Below, piece after piece: positions 11,859 through 19,478 of a stretch of DNA of 40,530 nucleotides. The stretch is from Gemmatimonadaceae bacterium. Its GTDB lineage: Bacteria > Gemmatimonadota > Gemmatimonadetes > Gemmatimonadales > Gemmatimonadaceae. The DNA lies in assembly GCA_037721215.1 (NCBI GenBank), contig JBBJNV010000030.1, positions 1-40,530 of the forward strand, in the 5' to 3' direction. The notes beneath the pieces were generated by a model. The model ran no database searches. It saw only the letters and a list, made by a program, of their open reading frames with translations, and was not told the DNA's origin. The translations under genes and the position numbers were made by a program. Positions within the stretch are counted from its first letter, which is position 1; each line of letters begins with the position of its first letter.

Positions 11859-12305
11859 GTGAAAGCGCGCTCGAAATTTCTCCTTGGCGGCGTCGTCGTG
11901 CTTGGATCGGCCGGCTACCTCATGGCCAGCTCCATTCGCGACACGGCGGTCTATTACCTGACGCCCGCAGAACTTTCGGCCAAGACAGTCGCTGACCCTA
12001 CTTTCTTCGGGACCGGTGTCAAAGTCGGAGCGCGAGTCGTTCCGGGCTCGATTGTCCGCGAAGCCGGCGGTCGTCAGGTTGCGTTTGTAATGACCGACGG
12101 AGCCACCAACTACAACGTCGTGTACCGTGGGATCACGCCGGACACGTTTACTGATGGAGTAGATGTGGTCGTCGAAGGCAGGCTCGGCCGCGACGGTATT
12201 TTCCACGCAACGACACTTCTCGCGAAGTGCGCTTCGCGATACGAAAACGCACCAGAAAAATACAAGTCCACCCCCGGCTACCGCGCGGCGGCTGACAGCG
12301 CGTGA
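11859..12305 (+). CDS. ccmE: cytochrome c maturation haem chaperone CcmE (Cys variant)
   Basis: A 148-residue membrane-anchored haem chaperone of System I, which holds haem covalently in the periplasm before handing it to CcmF/CcmH. The GTG start at 11859 gives a short basic N-terminus, one membrane helix (residues 7-23, LLGGVVVLGSAGYLMAS) and then the OB-fold beta domain (VYYLTP, VPGSIVRE, VVVEGRL, FHATTLLAKCASRYE). Canonical CcmE binds haem through His in an HxxxY motif; here the position is Cys124 in CxxxY (Cys124, Tyr128). This variant is known from some archaeal and sulfate-reducer CcmE proteins. The stop overlaps ccmF by GTGA. The longer frame from 11748 has no family similarity and overlaps the previous gene. 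Confidence 0.9.
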   Translation: MKARSKFLLGGVVVLGSAGYLMASSIRDTAVYYLTPAELSAKTVADPTFFGTGVKVGARVVPGSIVREAGGRQVAFVMTDGATNYNVVYRGITPDTFTDGVDVVVEGRLGRDGIFHATTLLAKCASRYENAPEKYKSTPGYRAAADSA

Positions 12306-14350
12306 TCCTGGTCGGCGAGCTGTCGCTGTGGGTCGCACTCCTCATGGCGATCTGGGCGGCAACAGTATCCTTCGCCGGCGGTGCACTTAATCGGCGTGAC
12401 CTTGTACTGAGTGGCGAGCGCGCTGTTTACGCCACACTCGGCATGGTCGTGCTCGCATCGGCGGGCCTCTGGACGGCGCTGTTCACTCACGATTTTTCGA
12501 TCAAGTACGTCGCGTCGTTCTCGAGCGCGAACCTCCCGAAGATCTACACTTTTACGGCGTTCTGGGCGGGGCAGGCCGGGTCGATGCTGTTCTGGTGCCT
12601 CATCCTCGGCATTTATGCGGCGCTGGCCGTGTACTCGAACCGCACGCGCAACCGGGCGCTGATGCCCTATGTGTCGGGCACGATGGCGGTGGTCCTCGTT
12701 TTCTTTCTGGCCACGATGTGCCTCGGCGCGAATCCATTCGAGCGGCTGGACTGGATTCCACCCGATGGTCGCGGAATGAATCCGCAGTTGCAGAATCCCG
12801 GTATGGCGATACATCCGCCGACTCTTTATCTGGGCTACGTGGGGACCACGGTTCCGTTCGCGTTTGCCATTGCGGCGCTGCTCACACGGCGGCTCGACGC
12901 CGAGTGGCTGGCTGCCGTCCGGCGGTGGACGCTTTTCTCATGGTTCTTCAATACGATAGGAATTCTGCTCGGCATGTGGTGGGCCTACGTCGAGCTCGGA
13001 TGGGGCGGCTACTGGGCTTGGGATCCGGTCGAAAACGCATCGCTCCTGCCGTGGCTGGTCAATACCGCATTCCTGCATTCAATCATGGTGCAGGAAAAAC
13101 GGGGAATGCTCAGGAAGTGGAACGTGACGCTGGTGGTTTCGACGTTTCTTTTGTCGATTTTCGGCACCTTCATTACGCGTAGTGGAATTATCTCGAGCGT
13201 GCATTCCTTCGCCCAGTCGCCGGTGGGCAACTGGTTCGCGGTTTTCCTGGTGTTCGCCATCGCCGTCACCGCGTATCTCGTCACGACCAGACTCAAGGAT
13301 CTCGAATCCAGGGCCAATCTCGAGAGTATGGTCAGCAGGGAAGCGGCATTTCTGTACAACAATCTGATTCTGGTCGGCATCGCGTTCTCGGTGCTCTGGG
13401 GCACCGTGTTCCCGATCATCACCGAAGCTGTTCGCGGCGAGAAGATCACGGTGGGGCCGCCGTTCTTCAATGCGGTCAATGTGCCACTCGGTCTGTTGCT
13501 GCTTCTCCTCACCGGTATCGGGCCCCTCATCGCCTGGAGGCGCGCTTCAATCGGCAACCTCCAGCGCCAGTTCGCGGCGCCGGTGATTGCCGGCGCGACA
13601 ACCTGTTTCATCGTGCTGGTGTTTGGAATGCGTGACGTCACCGCGATCCTGGCCTACAGTTTCGCCGGGCTGGTGACGATGACGATTACGCAGGAGTTCT
13701 ACAAGGGAGTCGGTGCGCGTCGGAGGATGTACGACGAGCAGGTAGTGCCGGCGTTTGCGCGATTGATTGCCCGGAACCGTCGGCGCTACGGCGGCTACAT
13801 CGTACACATGGGGATCGTTGTGATCTTCGCCGCGTTTGCAGGCCTGGCGTTCAAGAAAGACTACGACGTGACGATGAGGGCGGGTGATGTAAAGGAGCTC
13901 ACCGACCCGTTCGGGAGGAAGTGGCGGTTCGTGAGCCAGGGCGTATCCCGGTATGACGTGCTCAACCGGCAGGTAACGGCGATTGCTCTGGATGTCAGTC
14001 GCGATGGGGAACGGCAAGGCGTACTGACGAGCGAGAAAAGACAGCATGTCGACAGCCGTGGCGCTCCTACCTTCGAGCCGTCGACTGAAGTTGGAATCAT
14101 GGAGTCGTTCAAGGAAGATCTGTATGTGGTGCTCGCTGGTGTCGGTGCAAGCGACACGGCGGAGATGCGGATTACGTTCAACCCACTCGTGCGATGGGTC
14201 TGGATCGGTGGTGCGCTGATGGCGATTGGTGGCCTGATCGTGATGTGGCCGCAAGCCCGGCGGCTCCGCCCGGAAAGCGGATACGCGGCCGTGATGCCAT
14301 CGTTCGATGCGGGTGAGCCGGCGCCGGCGAGAGAGCTGGTCGAGGCGTGA
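12302..14350 (+). CDS. ccmF: haem lyase subunit CcmF
   Basis: A 682-residue polytopic membrane protein that attaches haem to apocytochrome c with CcmH, receiving haem from CcmE. The tryptophan-rich WWD motif lies at residues 226-251 (WWAYVELGWGGYWAWDPVEN), bracketed by the periplasmic haem-ligand histidines His171 (MAIHPPTLY) and His259 (FLHS). The two histidines expected for the internal b-haem are in SGIISSVHSF and GGYIVHMG. Length is normal for the family. GTG start at 12302 within a GTGA overlap with ccmE; the end overlaps the next gene by GTGA too. ccmA, ccmB, ccmC and ccmG are not in this window. Confidence 0.95.
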   Translation: MILVGELSLWVALLMAIWAATVSFAGGALNRRDLVLSGERAVYATLGMVVLASAGLWTALFTHDFSIKYVASFSSANLPKIYTFTAFWAGQAGSMLFWCLILGIYAALAVYSNRTRNRALMPYVSGTMAVVLVFFLATMCLGANPFERLDWIPPDGRGMNPQLQNPGMAIHPPTLYLGYVGTTVPFAFAIAALLTRRLDAEWLAAVRRWTLFSWFFNTIGILLGMWWAYVELGWGGYWAWDPVENASLLPWLVNTAFLHSIMVQEKRGMLRKWNVTLVVSTFLLSIFGTFITRSGIISSVHSFAQSPVGNWFAVFLVFAIAVTAYLVTTRLKDLESRANLESMVSREAAFLYNNLILVGIAFSVLWGTVFPIITEAVRGEKITVGPPFFNAVNVPLGLLLLLLTGIGPLIAWRRASIGNLQRQFAAPVIAGATTCFIVLVFGMRDVTAILAYSFAGLVTMTITQEFYKGVGARRRMYDEQVVPAFARLIARNRRRYGGYIVHMGIVVIFAAFAGLAFKKDYDVTMRAGDVKELTDPFGRKWRFVSQGVSRYDVLNRQVTAIALDVSRDGERQGVLTSEKRQHVDSRGAPTFEPSTEVGIMESFKEDLYVVLAGVGASDTAEMRITFNPLVRWVWIGGALMAIGGLIVMWPQARRLRPESGYAAVMPSFDAGEPAPARELVEA

Positions 14351-14931
14351 AGGTCACGCGGCGTGAATTTGTTGGTGCACTGGCCGGAGGAGCAGCGTCT
14401 TTTGCGGCCACCCGCAACGTTACTGCGATGCAGATCACGCAGCCGGTCGTCGGTCCTCCAATGCAGCAGGACGCGTACCGGCCGGTGAAGCTCGAGGCGC
14501 GAGCAGGCGCCGGTCCGTCGATGACTGCTGAACAGCGCGATGACCTCGAGCACGACATCAAGTGTCAGTGCGGATGCGTGCTCGATATCTATACGTGTCG
14601 CACCACGGACTTCACGTGCGGCGTGTCGCCGGCCATGCACACCGATGTCATGGGGCTGGTCGCTGGCGGGTTCGGGGCGCAGGAAATCCTCAACGCGTTT
14701 CAGGCGGTTTATGGGGAACAGGTTCTGATGGCTCCGCTGAGGCAGGGGTTCAACTGGGTGGGATATCTGATGCCATTTGCGGCGCTGATCACTGGCGGCG
14801 TGACGATCGCCGCGCTGATCAGACGCTGGGGTGCGCGAGGCAAGCTGCATGCGTCGGCCCCCATTCCGGCCCTGGATGCAACTCCTGCGGAGATGGAGGC
14901 ATTGCAGGCCGCAATACGTGACGACCGATGA
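14347..14931 (+). CDS. CcmH/CycL-like cytochrome c biogenesis protein with Tat-like leader
   Basis: A 194-residue protein at the position of CcmH, the thiol-reducing partner of CcmF that keeps apocytochrome cysteines reduced. A cysteine-rich segment DIKCQCGCVLDIYTC (Cys73, Cys75, Cys77, Cys84, then Cys91) replaces the usual LRCxxC motif and is followed by VAGGFGAQEILNAFQAVYGEQVL, which matches the CcmH helical part (IMxxYG-type). A C-terminal membrane helix spans about 137-158. The N-terminus TRREFVGALAGGAASFA looks like a twin-arginine leader, which is unexpected for a CcmH. GTG start at 14347 overlaps ccmF (GTGA); the stop overlaps the next gene as ATGA. Confidence 0.82.
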   Translation: MKVTRREFVGALAGGAASFAATRNVTAMQITQPVVGPPMQQDAYRPVKLEARAGAGPSMTAEQRDDLEHDIKCQCGCVLDIYTCRTTDFTCGVSPAMHTDVMGLVAGGFGAQEILNAFQAVYGEQVLMAPLRQGFNWVGYLMPFAALITGGVTIAALIRRWGARGKLHASAPIPALDATPAEMEALQAAIRDDR

Positions 14932-15272
14932 CGGCACTTATCGTTGGAACGTTGCTCGCGCTGACGGCGCTGTCGTTTGTGCTGTATCCGATGCTGACAA
15001 GCGCCGGCGAATCGGTGACAGTTCCCGAAGCGCGCCCGATGGTTTCCAGCGATACAAGCCAGGCTGCGGCGGTCGATGCGCTGCGCGAGATCGAATTTGA
15101 TCGAGCTACAGGCAAGCTTTCGGATTTCGACTACGATTCGCTCAAGGCTTCGTATACGCAGCGCGCTTTGACGGCGATGCGCGGCGAAAAAGGGAGTGTT
15201 TGCGAGAACTGCGGTCCGCGCTCCGAGACTGGCGCCATCTTCTGCTCGAATTGCGGGACAGCTCTGAGCTGA
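14928..15272 (+). CDS. small membrane-anchored CcmI-like protein with zinc ribbon
   Basis: A 114-residue protein with an N-terminal membrane helix (residues 2-22) and an acidic helical part containing ALREIEFDRATGKLSDFDYDSL. This pattern is typical of the CcmI/CycH N-terminal segment, an apocytochrome chaperone. It ends in a zinc-ribbon-like CxxC...CxxC (Cys92/95 and Cys106/109). The TPR domain of full-length CcmI is absent. ATG start at 14928 overlaps the ccmH-like stop by ATGA, which places it in the ccm operon. The role in apocytochrome handling is inferred from operon position and the short helical motif. The zinc ribbon is seen directly from the cysteine spacing. Confidence 0.7.
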   Translation: MTALIVGTLLALTALSFVLYPMLTSAGESVTVPEARPMVSSDTSQAAAVDALREIEFDRATGKLSDFDYDSLKASYTQRALTAMRGEKGSVCENCGPRSETGAIFCSNCGTALS

Positions 15273-15291
15273 TTCCGCAACAGCTCGGAGC
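15261..15291. terminator. 11-bp hairpin between convergent genes
   Basis: GCTCTGAGCTG (15261-15271) pairs with CAGCTCGGAGC (15281-15291), with ten Watson-Crick pairs and one G-T pair around a 9-nt loop. The stem includes the stop codon of the ccmI-like gene and lies 22 bases from the stop of the minus-strand ABC permease. No T-tract follows. It is a likely bidirectional transcription end by position. Confidence 0.5.
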
Positions 15292-15313
15292 ACTACTCAC
15301 GATCCACGTCTGG

Positions 15314-16977
15314 CTACAGCTCCAGGCTTTCCAGCCTCCGCTTGGCCAGACGAAGCGGAACGACCGTAGCGACGACACAGACCACGGCCGCCAGCCCGAA
15401 CCCGATCCACATCTCACTCGGGTTTTGCGGCGTGCCGAACGTGCGTGACGCCAGATAGCTGAACACCGGCCTCGCCTCGAGCGTGATCGCGGCACCAATC
15501 ACCACGATTGCCGCCATCATGAACAACAGCCCCCCGAACGACGTAGGAATCTGCGCTGCGTTCTCCGAATCGAATCGGGGAAACAGTGTTCCGAATCCCA
15601 CCGCGAGGCCGGCAATCGCAAAAGTCATCATGGTGATCGTGAAAACCGACACCGCCATGATGAACTCGGTCACCTGCATCAGAATACTGGTGATCAGCAC
15701 GAGACCCACGGCGAATATGAGCAACGGCAATGTTCCCACCCAGAACTTGGACCAAAGGAGCTCACGCATCTCCAGCGGACTTGACCGCAACAACCACATC
15801 GTCCGGCCTTCGAGACTCACTCCCGGGAAGATGAATCGCGCCGCGATCGAGGCCAGCACGAATCCGGAGAGTACGAGATTGAGAAACGGTATCAGGTTGG
15901 ACACGAAGAACGTCACGCCCTCGCCTCGGAGCGGCAGAAACTTGATGTTGAAGATGTACACCACGACCAGTACCGCCAGCAGAATGAGCTGAGACCATTG
16001 GGTGGTGTCGCGGAAGAAAAGCCTTACCTCCTTGAGCACCAGCTCCCGCCGCACCAGTCCGAGCGGTGTCAGCATTTTCGCGAAGATGCGGGACATCAAT
16101 CCGGTTCTGATCCCCTGGCCGGCGCCTTCCTGTGCTTTGGTAAACCCCTTGGAAAACAGCGAGTTGTGCAACGCCGCTCCGATAACCAGGAACGCAGCCG
16201 CGGTTGACCAGAGCAGATAAAACGGCAGGGCATCAGGTTCTTCCCGTAGCCAGCTCATCACGCCGGTCTGCACCCACTCGCTCGGCAGCCACGGAGACGT
16301 GGGAGTCTTGAGCAACGAGACGAACTCGATCAGCGACGTGAATCCCTCCGGACGCGCGAGCGGTTCGGGACGCATGAGGCGGAATAGCAATACCACTCCA
16401 CCGGCTGCAAGCACGGCGATCACGCTCAGGATGTCCTTTGTGCGGCGCGCCGGAAAAATGTTGACGAGCAGCATCGTCAGCGCCGTGCCGATAACTGACG
16501 GCAGCAGCAGAAACGGAATGAACGTGCAATCACCACCAGCAGAAAAACCGGCTCGCCGTCGTACGCAATGCCATATGCCAGGAACATCGGCACCGCCATC
16601 AGCACCACCATCCAGCTCGAGAGAAGACACGTCTCGGCCAGCTTCGCAAAGTAGAACCGCAGCCAGTCCACCGGTCCGGCGACGATCATGTCCAGATCTT
16701 TCGCCAGGAAAAAAGTCGCCAGCGAGCTGATCACATTCGACAGCAGCAGCATTCCGAAAAAGCTGATGAGGATGAGACCGAGAAGCTTGCCAGCGAGGAG
16801 GGGTCCGATCTCCGGTATCCCCTTGAAATAGCTGAGCAGCCGATAGAGCACGACGAACACGAATCCCCAGAAGAACACACCGACCCCGCCAAGCACAAGG
16901 GTACGTCCAGCGGTCCCGGAGTCCTTTTTTGCGGAGCGTGCACGCATGCTGTTCCATTTCGGCGACAGCAGGTGCAG
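15314..16977 (-). pseudogene. ABC-2-type exporter permease with frame break
   Basis: A large polytopic ABC permease (about 550 residues if intact) is split between two frames. The N-terminal part (RTLVLGGVGVFFWGFVFVV to GEPVFLLVVIA) reads in one frame up to about 16526. The rest (FIPFLLLPSVIGTALTMLL to LRLAKRRLESLEL) reads in another. One base appears to be missing in the minus-strand run ATTGCACGTTC at 16520-16530; adding one base would restore the join VVIATFIPFLLLP. The family-like N-terminus LLHLLSPKWNS precedes the first ATG (16947), so translation may begin at CTG 16977 or the start is also damaged. It is paired with the ATPase gene upstream. It could be a true pseudogene or a sequencing error. 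Confidence 0.75.
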
Positions 16978-17058
16978 TAAGGTCGCGCCCTAGGCAGCTA
17001 TCGGCTGTGTGGGCGTTTCTGTCGCAGAAACGGTCACCACCGCCGCAGGCAAGACACA

Positions 17059-17817
17059 TCAGGCATCAAGCACACCCACGAACTCGCGAGCTGCGTTCTC
17101 CCCGGTAAGCTTGAGGAAGATTTCTTCGAGGCCATCGTTGCCGGTTGCGGAAGCGGCGCGAAGCTCATCCATCGTGCCGAGTGCCCGGATCGTCCCACCC
17201 TGAATGATGCCGATGCGGTCACACATCGTCTCGGCCACTTCGAGCGTGTGGGTGGACATCATGATCGTGTTGCCGCGCCGCGTATACTCGGCGAACAGAT
17301 CCTTCAGAATCCGCGTCGCTTTCGGGTCGAGCCCGACCATTGGCTCATCGACGACAATGACAGCGGGTTTGTGAATGAACGCGCTGGAGATGATGAGCTT
17401 CTGCCTCATGCCATGGCTGTAACTCTCAACGAGCTCGTCCCGCCATTCATCGAGGTCGAAGAGAGCGAGAAGCTCGCGACCTCGATGCTCGATGGCCTTG
17501 CCATTCTGACTGTAAAGCCCGGCAACAAACCGCAGGAATTCTGCGCCGGTAAGCTTTTCATAGATGAACGGTCGGTCCGGGATGTATCCAAGCATTGCCT
17601 TGGCGGCCATCGGGTCGACAGCGACATCGATACCGGCAATGCGCGCGGTGCCCGCGGTTGGCCGGAGAATTCCGGCGATCATCCGTAGCGTGGTCGTTTT
17701 TCCGGCGCCGTTGGGGCCCAGAAAACCAAAGAGCTCGCCTTTGGGGACTTTGAGGTCGATCGCGTTGACGGCCGTAAACGTACCGTAGCGCTTCGTGAGT
17801 GCGTTGAGTTCTATCAT
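17059..17817 (-). CDS. ABC transporter ATP-binding protein
   Basis: A 252-residue nucleotide-binding subunit (260 if the ATG at 17841 is used). I prefer the ATG at 17817 because MIELNALTKRYG is the usual family start. Walker A GPNGAGKT, Q-loop region (GYIPDRPFIYEKLTG), a signature YSHGMRQK in place of strict LSGGQ, Walker B VIVVDEP and H-loop STHTLE are all present, so the protein should hydrolyse ATP. It is the partner of the membrane gene that follows on the same strand after an 81-base gap. The family resembles ABC-2 type exporters of drugs, lipids or proteins. The substrate cannot be told. It is divergent from the multicopper oxidase. Confidence 0.9.
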   Translation of the reverse strand: MIELNALTKRYGTFTAVNAIDLKVPKGELFGFLGPNGAGKTTTLRMIAGILRPTAGTARIAGIDVAVDPMAAKAMLGYIPDRPFIYEKLTGAEFLRFVAGLYSQNGKAIEHRGRELLALFDLDEWRDELVESYSHGMRQKLIISSAFIHKPAVIVVDEPMVGLDPKATRILKDLFAEYTRRGNTIMMSTHTLEVAETMCDRIGIIQGGTIRALGTMDELRAASATGNDGLEEIFLKLTGENAAREFVGVLDA

Positions 17818-17952
17818 GGCGGTACCATAGGACGAACGCATGGTGCAAAGGGTAAGCGCACTGCCCCCCGTGCCGTCGTAGACCGCGTTGCTCCACCAAC
17901 GTCAGGGACTCGATCCGGTCAGCGAGTCACAAATGTATTGTCGCCGCGGCTG

Positions 17953-17979
17953 GGTATTGCAATGGATTCCTGGTATTGC
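17953..17979 (+). promoter_or_regulatory. direct repeats GGTATTGC upstream of multicopper oxidase
   Basis: Two copies of GGTATTGC (17953-17960 and 17972-17979), 19 bases apart from start to start, sit 49-75 bases before the oxidase ATG in the 210-base divergent region shared with the ABC genes. Spacing near two helical turns is compatible with a regulator binding site. No regulator is known from the sequence. Confidence 0.3.
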
Positions 17980-18027
17980 CATCTTGGCCCCTGAAAATCT
18001 TCCACCTCTGACACGATTCAGACCCCA

Positions 18028-19464
18028 ATGACCCGTAGCGTCACATTGTCAAGCGTGTTGGCACTGAGTTTGTGGCCCGGACTTCTCGCTGCTCCAAATA
18101 CGCGCGAACTCCACGCGGGCGCTTCGCCGCTCGAGGCGAGCCGGTTTGAGAATCCGCCGGCGATGGTCAATCTGTCCAGGGTTCCCCGGACTGTCGAAGT
18201 GAAGCTCGCCGCCGCGGAAACGAAGCTGTCGATCCTTCCCGGTACATCCACTGATGCGTACACGTACGAAGGGAAGCTGCCCGGTCCGACGCTTGAGGTG
18301 CGGGAGGGCGACCGGGTAATTGTGCACTTCACGAATAACCTGCCGGTCGAGACAACTGTGCACTGGCACGGACTGCACCTCCCGTACGAATCAGACGGCA
18401 GCCCTTTTCATCCGATCCCGCCAGGTGGGAAGCGTGATTATAGCTTCACGCTGCGGCCAGGCAGTGCGGGCACCTACTGGTATCACCCGCATCCCGATCA
18501 CAAGACAGGATACCAGATAGCGAAAGGACTTTACGGCGCGATCATCGTGCGCGCAAAGGACGATCCGCTCCCGGCGACACTCACCGAAAAGCTGATCGTC
18601 CTTTCCGACAACCGGTTCGACGAGGCCAGCGGCGTCGCCATTCCCGAGCCGCACACCGTGCAGGGGCTGATCGATCGCGAGAACGGCCGGGAGGGCGCCG
18701 TCATTCTCGTGAACGGGCGCGTGACTCCGACCATCGACATCCGGCCCGGCGAAGTGCAGCGATGGAGGGTTGTAAACGCGTCGGCCGCGCGGGTGTTCCG
18801 GCTTGCCATTCCGGGGCACACCCTTACACAGGTCGGCACCGATGGCGGGTTGTTCGAGAAACCGGTGGAGATGAAGGAGATCGTCATCGCGAACAGCGAG
18901 CGAGTAGAGCTGCTCGTTAGAGGCACGGGGAAGCCCGGCGAGACCGCCGTTCTTCAAACGCTTCCGTACGACCGCTACGTGCCGCAGACGCGTCCCGCTG
19001 ACTGGAAAAATTCGCGCGACGTGCTGACGCTTCGCTACACGAACCAGCGGGCCGCGGCTGCGTTCGTGATCCCTGCGACGTTGCGCCGGATCCCCGCTCT
19101 CGACACAACGAAGGCCACCGTGCGGCGGACGATTACGCTCTCGCAGGGGCTCATCAACGGCAAAACGATGGACATGAACCGGATCGACGTCAGCGCGAAG
19201 CTGGGCGCGACAGAGATCTGGGAGATCGAGAACATCGTCGGCATGGACCACCCGTTCCACCTGCACGGATTTCAGTTCCAGGTGCTCGACCGAAATGGCA
19301 TTCCGGAAAAGGACAGGCGGTGGAAGGATTCGATCAACCTGCCGAAGCACGAAACTGCGCGATTCATAGTGAGGTTCGACAACTACCCGGGAAAGTGGAT
19401 GTTCCATTGCCACATTCTGGATCACGAAGATCATGGAATGATGGGAATTCTCGAAGTCAAATGA
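18028..19464 (+). CDS. multicopper oxidase
   Basis: A 478-residue periplasmic multicopper oxidase with three cupredoxin domains, which couples one-electron oxidation of a substrate (metal ion, phenol or protein) to four-electron reduction of oxygen. All four copper-binding segments are present: HWHG (112-115), WYHPH (151-155), HPFHLHG (408-414) and HCHILDHEDHGM (460-471) with type-1 Cys461, His466 and axial Met471. The leader (residues 1-22, LALSLWPGLLAA) is Sec-like without a twin arginine, unlike many CueO-type enzymes. No Met-rich copper-tolerance insert is evident. The stop overlaps the next frame by ATGA (19461-19464), and the downstream tandem cytochrome is a candidate electron donor. 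Substrate is open: laccase-like, cuprous or manganese oxidase. Confidence 0.93.
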   Translation: MTRSVTLSSVLALSLWPGLLAAPNTRELHAGASPLEASRFENPPAMVNLSRVPRTVEVKLAAAETKLSILPGTSTDAYTYEGKLPGPTLEVREGDRVIVHFTNNLPVETTVHWHGLHLPYESDGSPFHPIPPGGKRDYSFTLRPGSAGTYWYHPHPDHKTGYQIAKGLYGAIIVRAKDDPLPATLTEKLIVLSDNRFDEASGVAIPEPHTVQGLIDRENGREGAVILVNGRVTPTIDIRPGEVQRWRVVNASAARVFRLAIPGHTLTQVGTDGGLFEKPVEMKEIVIANSERVELLVRGTGKPGETAVLQTLPYDRYVPQTRPADWKNSRDVLTLRYTNQRAAAAFVIPATLRRIPALDTTKATVRRTITLSQGLINGKTMDMNRIDVSAKLGATEIWEIENIVGMDHPFHLHGFQFQVLDRNGIPEKDRRWKDSINLPKHETARFIVRFDNYPGKWMFHCHILDHEDHGMMGILEVK

Positions 19465-19478
19465 CAAAGGGAGGCAAC

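Noticed and set aside
13861-14937. 358-residue minus-strand open frame
   Set aside because: Antisense to ccmF/ccmH; composition typical of shadow frames.
15314-17059. Reading the 581-residue frame as one intact protein
   Set aside because: Its first 175 residues lack membrane character and the family-like N-terminal helices read in another frame, so it is a frame break and not a longer protein.
18391-19467. 358-residue minus-strand open frame
   Set aside because: Antisense to the multicopper oxidase, whose copper motifs are unambiguous.
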